A DNA stretch of 64,000 bases, from positions 2,920,001-2,984,000 of the forward strand of contig NC_008700.1 of assembly GCF_000015245.1 (NCBI RefSeq), in the 5' to 3' direction. Below the pieces are notes generated by a model. That model saw nothing but the letters and a program-made list of their open reading frames with translations, ran no database searches and was not told the DNA's origin. This DNA comes from Shewanella amazonensis SB2B (GTDB lineage: Bacteria > Pseudomonadota > Gammaproteobacteria > Enterobacterales > Shewanellaceae). A program made the position numbers and the translations under genes. The stretch's first letter is position 1. Every line of letters begins with the position of its first letter. This document shows positions 59,192 to 64,000 of the stretch, one piece after another.

Positions 59192-60229
59192 TTAAAAGTT
59201 TGCCTGTTTGTTGGAGCTCTTGGCCATGGCGTCCTCACGAGTGATGAGGCCACGGTTCACCAGATTCTGCAGACACTGCTCGAGGGTTTGCATGCCGTGG
59301 GCCATACCGGTTTGAATGGCAGAGTACATCTGCGCCACCTTGTCCTCACGGATAAGGTTACGAATCGCAGGGGTACCCATCATAATTTCGTGGGCCGCAA
59401 CCCGGCCGCCGCCAATCTTTTTAATCAGCGTCTGGGAAATTACTGCCTGCAAAGATTCAGACAGCATGGTACGCACCATGTCCTTTTCACCGGCGGGGAA
59501 CACGTCGACCACACGGTCGATGGTCTTGGCTGCCGAGGTGGTGTGCAGGGTGCCGAAAACCAGGTGGCCGGTTTCTGCCGCGGTCATCGCCAGTCGGATA
59601 GTTTCAAGGTCACGCATCTCACCCACCAGAATAACGTCGGGGTCTTCACGCAGCGCGCTGCGAAGGGCAGCGTTAAAGCTGTGGGTATGACGATGCACTT
59701 CCCGCTGGTTAATAAGACATTGCTTATTCTGGTGCACGAATTCAATAGGGTCTTCAATGGTCAGAATATGGTCGTGGCGGTTTTCATTCACATAGTCAAT
59801 CATGGCCGCCAGGGTGGTACTTTTACCTGAGCCGGTTGGGCCGGTCACCAGCACCAGACCACGGGGAAAACTGGCGATTTTTTTGAAGATGTCCGGGGCG
59901 CCCAGTTGCTCCAGCGACAGAATTTCGCTGGGAATGGTACGAAACACCGCAGCAGCGCCGCGGGACTGGTTAAAGGCGTTTACACGAAAACGGGCAAGAT
60001 TGGGCACTTCAAAGGAAAAGTCGATTTCCAGGTGCTCTTCATAGTCTTTGCGCTGCTTGTCATTCATAATGTCGTACACCAAGGAGTGTACGCCGGCATG
60101 ATCGAGTGCAGGCAGATTGATTTTACGCACTTCACCGTCCACCCGGATCATGGGGGGAACACCGGCAGACAGGTGTAGATCCGAGGCCTTGTGCTTTACA
60201 CTAAACGCCAGTAACTCTGTGATTTCCAT
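59192..60229 (-). CDS. pilT: Type IV pilus retraction ATPase PilT
   Basis: PilT depolymerises type IV pili and so powers twitching. The 345-residue length is standard. Motifs: opening MEITELLAFSVKHKASDLHL, Walker A VTGPTGSGKSTTLAAMIDYV (near 135), Asp box ILTIEDPIEFVH, Walker B DVILVGEMRDLETIRLA, His box TGHLVFGTLHTTSAAK, and the conserved retraction motif AIRNLIRE. I chose 60229 because the longer open frame adds 38 residues that PilT does not have. It is divergent from yggS with 32 bases between starts. Confidence 0.96.
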   Translation of the reverse strand: MEITELLAFSVKHKASDLHLSAGVPPMIRVDGEVRKINLPALDHAGVHSLVYDIMNDKQRKDYEEHLEIDFSFEVPNLARFRVNAFNQSRGAAAVFRTIPSEILSLEQLGAPDIFKKIASFPRGLVLVTGPTGSGKSTTLAAMIDYVNENRHDHILTIEDPIEFVHQNKQCLINQREVHRHTHSFNAALRSALREDPDVILVGEMRDLETIRLAMTAAETGHLVFGTLHTTSAAKTIDRVVDVFPAGEKDMVRTMLSESLQAVISQTLIKKIGGGRVAAHEIMMGTPAIRNLIREDKVAQMYSAIQTGMAHGMQTLEQCLQNLVNRGLITREDAMAKSSNKQANF

Positions 60230-60261
60230 GGTATGGGATATCCATTCAACCGATTGATTAC

Positions 60262-60972
60262 ATGATGACAACAATAGCAGACAGACTCTCGCTCGCCCAG
60301 CAGCGAATCGTCCAAGCGGCGCAAATTTCTTCAAGAAACCCATCTGAAATCAAATTACTTGCGGTCAGCAAAACCAAGCCTGCCAGCGACATTCAGGCGG
60401 CCTACGATGCGGGTCAGCGTTTGTTTGGTGAAAACTACGTTCAGGAGGGGGTGCAAAAAATCACTGACCTCACCTCCCCTTGCCCCAATATCGAGTGGCA
60501 TTTTATCGGCCCTTTGCAGTCCAACAAGAGCCGTCCCGTTGCAGAGCATTTTGACTGGCTGCACACCCTCGACCGGGAAAAGCTCGCCATCAGACTCAAT
60601 GAGCAGCGCCCTGCCGAACTTGCGCCACTGAATGTGCTGATACAGGTCAATATCAGTGACGAAGAGAGTAAATCCGGTGTAAAACCCGAGGATATTACAG
60701 CCCTGGCCGATGCCGTGTGCCGCCTGCCCAGGCTGCGTCTTCGGGGACTGATGGCCATTCCCGCGCCAACCGATGACAAGGAAAGAGCCCAAACCGAGCT
60801 GGCCAACATGCAACGACTCTTTAAAAGCCTGCAACAGAGCCACGGAACGCTCGGGCAAATAGATACGCTGTCCATGGGTATGAGCGGCGATTTGGAGCTT
60901 GCCATAGACAACGGCAGCACCCTGGTGCGGGTTGGCAGCGCTATTTTTGGCGAGCGGGATTACAGCCGCTAA
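60262..60972 (+). CDS. yggS: PLP homeostasis protein YggS
   Basis: YggS (PLPBP) binds pyridoxal 5'-phosphate and keeps free PLP balanced; loss disturbs amino-acid pools. The 236-residue TIM-barrel protein has the PLP lysine in LLAVSKTKPASDIQAAYDAG (near 36) and the LFGENYVQE and SMGMSGDLELAI phosphate-binding stretches. No catalytic activity is known. The ribosome site is poor; a second ATG three bases later could also be used. It leads the yggS-proC-yggT-yggU line. Confidence 0.94.
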   Translation: MMTTIADRLSLAQQRIVQAAQISSRNPSEIKLLAVSKTKPASDIQAAYDAGQRLFGENYVQEGVQKITDLTSPCPNIEWHFIGPLQSNKSRPVAEHFDWLHTLDREKLAIRLNEQRPAELAPLNVLIQVNISDEESKSGVKPEDITALADAVCRLPRLRLRGLMAIPAPTDDKERAQTELANMQRLFKSLQQSHGTLGQIDTLSMGMSGDLELAIDNGSTLVRVGSAIFGERDYSR

Positions 60973-61063
60973 GGGCAATGCGCTGTGGCAATCATTGTAT
61001 TTACGCGGCTTCGCCCCCATATTCTCGGTATCGCCAAGCCTTTAAATTCAAACAGGAATAAAG

Positions 61064-61879
61064 ATGCAAAATAAAAAAATCTGTTTCATCGGTGCCGGAA
61101 ACATGAGCCGCGCCATCATTGGCGGCCTCATCAAGAGCGGCTACAGTGCCAGCCTCATCACGGCAACCAATCCAAGCTTGCCAAAACTCGACGCCCTGGC
61201 AGCCGACTATGGCATCAATACTTCCCAGGACAATGTACCAAGCGCCTCGGCTGCCGATGTGATAGTGCTTTCAGTTAAGCCTCAGCTTATGCAGGCAGTA
61301 TGTGAGTCACTTGCCGGTGTCGTCGATGATAAATTGCTGATTACCATAGCCGCCGGTATCCCAGAAAACCGCTACCATGATTACTTCGGCAAACAGGTCA
61401 AGCTTATCCGCACTATGCCCAACACCCCCATGCAGTTGGGCCTTGGGATGACAGGTCTTTATGCCCCTGCCGGCATGCCTGATGAAGACAAGGCCTTTGC
61501 TGAGTCGCTGATGCGCGCCTGTGGTGATATTGTCTGGGTGAACGAAGAGTCGGGTATAGATAAGGTTATTGCACTGGCAGGCAGTTCACCGGCCTACTTT
61601 TTCCTCTTTATCGAGGCCATGATTGAAGCAGGTGTCGAAATGGGGCTGCCAGAGGCCGACGCCCGTACCCTGGCGCAGCAAGCGGCCGTGGGTGCCGCTG
61701 CCATGGTAAAACAAAACCCGGGGCTGACCCCAGCCGAGCTCAGGGCCAATGTCACATCCAAAGGGGGCACCACGGCCGAAGCCATCGCCACTTTTGAAGC
61801 AGGCGGGCTGCGCACACTGGTAAAAGATGCCATGGGCAATTGTATTAAGCGGGCTGAAGAAATGGCCCGGAATTTTTAA
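61064..61879 (+). CDS. proC: Pyrroline-5-carboxylate reductase
   Basis: ProC reduces pyrroline-5-carboxylate to L-proline with NADPH. The 271-residue protein has the dinucleotide loop CFIGAGNMSRAIIGGLI at the start, RTMPNTPMQLGLGMTG near 125, and the C-terminal dimer helix signature LAGSSPAYFFLFIEAMIEAGV and VTSKGGTTAEAI. AGGAAT precedes the ATG. It is 91 bases after yggS, within a conserved gammaproteobacterial cluster. Confidence 0.96.
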   Translation: MQNKKICFIGAGNMSRAIIGGLIKSGYSASLITATNPSLPKLDALAADYGINTSQDNVPSASAADVIVLSVKPQLMQAVCESLAGVVDDKLLITIAAGIPENRYHDYFGKQVKLIRTMPNTPMQLGLGMTGLYAPAGMPDEDKAFAESLMRACGDIVWVNEESGIDKVIALAGSSPAYFFLFIEAMIEAGVEMGLPEADARTLAQQAAVGAAAMVKQNPGLTPAELRANVTSKGGTTAEAIATFEAGGLRTLVKDAMGNCIKRAEEMARNF

Positions 61880-61924
61880 GCCACAAAGTGGCAATACTTC
61901 GTTGATAATCTAAGGGCAAACCTC

Positions 61925-62473
61925 ATGAATGCGATGGTTTTTTTAGTAAACACCCTGTTTGATCTCTATCTGATGGTGGTGATTTTACGGATTTGGCTGC
62001 AACTGGTCAGAGCCGATTTTTATAACCCTTTCAGCCAGTTTATCGTTAAAGCGACTCACCCTATTGTAGCGCCACTGCGCCGCGTTTTGCCCCCCATCGG
62101 CAAGCTGGACAGCGCCTCGCTGGTACTGGCGTTTGCCGTGGTGGTAGTGAAAATGTTGGTACTGACACTGATAGCCGGTGCCACCATAAACCTGCCCACC
62201 ATACTTGCTTACTCAGTGGTGGCCGTAATTAAAAATGCCGGTGTGCTCTTCTTCTGGATGCTGCTTATCCGCGCCATCCTGAGCTGGTTCAATCAGGGTT
62301 ATAATCCCTTTATCATGGTGATATCCCAGCTCACAGAGCCTGTGCTGGCGCCGGTTCGCCGTGTTATCCCACCCATTGGTGGCCTTGACCTCTCTGTACT
62401 GGTGGTCTTTATTGGCCTTAATTTCATCAACATGTTACTCGCCCAATACGTGCCTTTCTGGGCGTTTATCTGA
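61925..62473 (+). CDS. yggT: YggT family membrane protein
   Basis: The 182-residue inner-membrane protein has four helices in two YGGT repeats. Each repeat carries a matching amphipathic link: NPFSQFIVKATHPIVAPLRR with LPPIGKLD in the first, and NPFIMVISQLTEPVLAPVRR with IPPIGGLD in the second. YggT has been linked to osmotic tolerance and, in other phyla, to division. The stop overlaps the yggU ATG by one base. Confidence 0.92.
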   Translation: MNAMVFLVNTLFDLYLMVVILRIWLQLVRADFYNPFSQFIVKATHPIVAPLRRVLPPIGKLDSASLVLAFAVVVVKMLVLTLIAGATINLPTILAYSVVAVIKNAGVLFFWMLLIRAILSWFNQGYNPFIMVISQLTEPVLAPVRRVIPPIGGLDLSVLVVFIGLNFINMLLAQYVPFWAFI

Positions 62474-62760
62474 TGAGCGCCATCACTCGCCAGGACGAGG
62501 ACTTACTGCTGGCGTTGTATGTACAGCCCAAGGCCAGCCGGGACGAGCTGGTTGGTCTTCACGGCGAAGAACTAAAACTTGCCATCACAGCACCGCCTGT
62601 CGATGGCAAGGCCAACGCCCATATCTGCAAGCTGCTGGCAAAGGCCTTCAAGGTGCCCAAAGGCAAGGTGTCTATCGAGCGGGGCGAGCTTGGACGGCAT
62701 AAATTGGTACGTATTCAGGCGCCGGAAATAATCCCTGACGATTTCGCACAATTTCTCTAG
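62473..62760 (+). CDS. yggU: DUF167/UPF0235 protein YggU
   Basis: The 95-residue soluble protein has the family core LYVQPKASRDELVGLHGEELK and ITAPPVDGKANAHICKLLAKAF. Function is unknown; the family is conserved in most bacteria and eukaryotes. It is coupled to yggT by the overlapping ATG (TGATG). Confidence 0.92.
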   Translation: MSAITRQDEDLLLALYVQPKASRDELVGLHGEELKLAITAPPVDGKANAHICKLLAKAFKVPKGKVSIERGELGRHKLVRIQAPEIIPDDFAQFL

Positions 62761-62842
62761 TCCCACGGCAGTCTTGATAAAATGCTGAATACGGCCATGG
62801 GGTTTATACTTATAACCGAGTTCCCTTGAGGAGGATAAGGAC

Positions 62843-63277
62843 ATGTTTCGTCAACTCTTTGCTGCGCTGCTGCTAACTGCTAGCCTGTGCGGCATCGCCA
62901 GCGCTGAGCAAAAAGAACAGGTAGGTCAGTTCGATATCCACTATATGGCGCTGCCAAGTACCTTTCTGACACCCGCGATTGCCAAGAACTATGGCATAGA
63001 GCGCTCCAACTACACTGGCATAGTCAATATTGCCGTGCTGGACACTGCTGAAGAGGGTAATCCGGCTGTCGCAGTAGAAATTTCGGGCATCGCCAATAAC
63101 CTGCTTGATGCCAAAGTGGAGCTGAAGTTCCGTGAAATCCGTGAAGGTGCCGCCATCTACTACATTGCCGAGGTGCCTTACCGCAGCGATGAAGAGATAA
63201 ACTTCCAAATCGCCTTAAGAAGCGGAAACAAGCTAAATACCACATTGAAATTCAAGCAAAAATTCTACGTCGACTAA
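62843..63277 (+). CDS. DUF4426 periplasmic protein
   Basis: The 144-residue protein has a signal peptide (LFAALLLTASLCGIASA before the cut). After it comes a beta-rich DUF4426 domain: QFDIHYMALPSTFLTPAIAKNYG, SNYTGIVNIAVLD, and the end NTTLKFKQKFYVD. A TTGAGGAGG stretch before the ATG is a strong ribosome site. The family is typically found between yggU and rdgB in marine gammaproteobacteria. Its function is unknown. Confidence 0.88.
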   Translation: MFRQLFAALLLTASLCGIASAEQKEQVGQFDIHYMALPSTFLTPAIAKNYGIERSNYTGIVNIAVLDTAEEGNPAVAVEISGIANNLLDAKVELKFREIREGAAIYYIAEVPYRSDEEINFQIALRSGNKLNTTLKFKQKFYVD

Positions 63278-63294
63278 TTTGTACACCTTCACTG

Positions 63295-63322
63295 AAGCCT
63301 GCATCTGCGGGCTTTGTTTTTT
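63295..63322 (+). terminator. Terminator after the DUF4426 gene
   Basis: AAGCCTGC pairs with GCGGGCTT (63295-63302, 63307-63314, one G-U), ATCT loop, then TGTTTTTT. It suggests that rdgB has its own promoter. Confidence 0.72.
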
Positions 63323-63408
63323 CTGTCTTTCCAAGGCTTCCTTGGGTATCATGACGCCGATTTTGAAAGGGCGCAGTGCGCCAACAGCACAGTGGTCAGG
63401 GGGTAATG

Positions 63409-64000
63409 ATGAAGAAAGTGGTTCTCGCCAGTGGTAACAAGGGTAAACTGAAAGAATTCAATGAGATGTTTTCTGAGTATTCACTCTCGGTAGTAGCCCA
63501 GAGCGAGTTTCAGGTGCCAGACGTTGAAGAAACCGGCACTACCTTCGTCGAAAACGCCATCATTAAAGCCCGCCATGCTGCAGCTATTACCGGCTTACCC
63601 GCCATTGCCGACGACTCGGGGTTGGAAGTAGACGCCCTCGAAGGTGCCCCTGGTATTTACTCTGCCCGCTACGCAGGCGTTGGCGCTAAAGATACAGACA
63701 ATTGGCAAAAGCTGCTGGGTGCCCTCGAAGGCAAAACCGAGCGCAGTGCCCGCTTCCAGTGTGTACTCGTGTATATGCGCCATGCCAAAGACCCAACCCC
63801 CATTATCTGCCAGGCTGCCTGGGAAGGACGTATCGGTCTCGAAGCCAGGGGCGATAATGGCCATGGTTACGACCCTGTGTTTATCGCCGAAGGCGGCGAG
63901 CTGACCGCAGCCCAGATGTCATCGGATGCGAAAAATGCTGTGAGCCACCGCGGCAAGGCCCTTGAAGCGCTGCTGGCTGAGTTCAGAAACAAAGGCATCA
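63409..64000 (+). CDS. rdgB: XTP/dITP diphosphatase RdgB (partial at the right edge)
   Basis: RdgB hydrolyses non-canonical purine nucleotides (dITP, XTP) and keeps them out of DNA. The 197 residues seen begin with KKVVLASGNKGKLKEFNEMF, the family N-terminus, then TFVENAIIKARHAAAITGLPA, IADDSGLEVDALEGAPGIYSARYAG (quoted here as IADDSGLEVDALEG) and the NGHGYDPVFI motif. The window cuts it close to its end, where E. coli RdgB stops. Two ATGs occur in tandem; the second at 63409 has AGGGGG five bases upstream. Confidence 0.95.
   Translation, partial: MKKVVLASGNKGKLKEFNEMFSEYSLSVVAQSEFQVPDVEETGTTFVENAIIKARHAAAITGLPAIADDSGLEVDALEGAPGIYSARYAGVGAKDTDNWQKLLGALEGKTERSARFQCVLVYMRHAKDPTPIICQAAWEGRIGLEARGDNGHGYDPVFIAEGGELTAAQMSSDAKNAVSHRGKALEALLAEFRNKGI

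Noticed and set aside
1..64000. CRISPR, phage, insertion sequence or rRNA/tRNA genes
   Set aside because: No repeat-spacer array, no transposase or integrase, and no rRNA or tRNA sequence was recognised.

Overview
The window reads as chromosome from a gammaproteobacterium of the genus Shewanella, probably one of the higher-GC species. The evidence is protein similarity from memory: a PomAB sodium stator, the lactate block lldP-dld-lldE-lldF-lldG, a malQ-glgBXPCA glycogen operon followed by a GGDEF/EAL gene, and gcvA-DUF423-rlmM and yqgE-ruvX-pilUT-yggS-proC-yggTU-rdgB gene orders shared with enterics and vibrios. No transposase, integrase, phage gene, CRISPR array, rRNA or tRNA was seen. Nearly all of the window is core chromosome; the AT-richer first 0.8 kb is the only stretch that looks acquired.

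Layout. 1-0.9 kb: a putative PD-(D/E)XK-fold protein in AT-rich DNA. 0.9-4.0 kb (minus): gcvA, an alpha/beta hydrolase, a DUF423 membrane protein and rlmM. 4.2-6.2 kb: a small exported protein and thiI. 6.4-8.3 kb (minus): the pomAB flagellar stator behind a sigma-28-type promoter. 8.4-11.4 kb: xseB-ispA-dxs (isoprenoid precursors). 11.5-13.1 kb: grpE behind a sigma-32-type heat-shock promoter, divergent from nadK. 13.2-21.2 kb: the lactate system, in two transcription units (lldP-dld and lldEFG) separated by a terminator, with a GntR/FadR-type operator upstream. 21.2-29.7 kb (minus): a TPR/TonB-C protein, a MATE exporter, a COG0523 GTPase, a DEAD-box helicase and a large PAS-GGDEF-EAL protein. 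29.8-42.1 kb (minus): malQ-glgB-glgX-glgP-glgC-glgA.

42.4-53.9 kb is a mosaic of single genes and pairs: an iron-type alcohol dehydrogenase, a possible small RNA, NhaC, a GNAT/FAD-oxidase pair, a small lipoprotein with 11-residue repeats, a thioesterase, ltaE, a TRIC-type channel, an exported Tpx, mscS with an OmpA-like protein, and a DUF924-like gene. 54.1-54.7 kb holds a decayed LysR-type regulator. 54.7-57.9 kb: a DUF4136 lipoprotein, a small membrane protein under a Fur-box promoter, yciH, yqgE-ruvX and an exported glutathione peroxidase. 58.0-64.0 kb: pilU and pilT, divergent from yggS-proC-yggT-yggU-DUF4426-rdgB (rdgB runs off the right edge).

How the genes work together. The strongest system is the lactate module. 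LldP imports lactate, a large FAD/Fe-S Dld oxidises the D isomer, and LldE-LldF-LldG (LutABC type) oxidise the L isomer. No classic flavin-only dehydrogenase is present in the block. The glycogen operon carries synthesis, debranching and breakdown enzymes in one coupled unit, and its branching enzyme has an unusual Lys/Pro/Thr/Ser-rich tail of about 104 residues encoded by a 12-bp tandem repeat. Regulatory signals readable in the DNA include sigma-28, sigma-32, Fur and GntR-type sites, and many long perfect-stem terminators shared by convergent genes.
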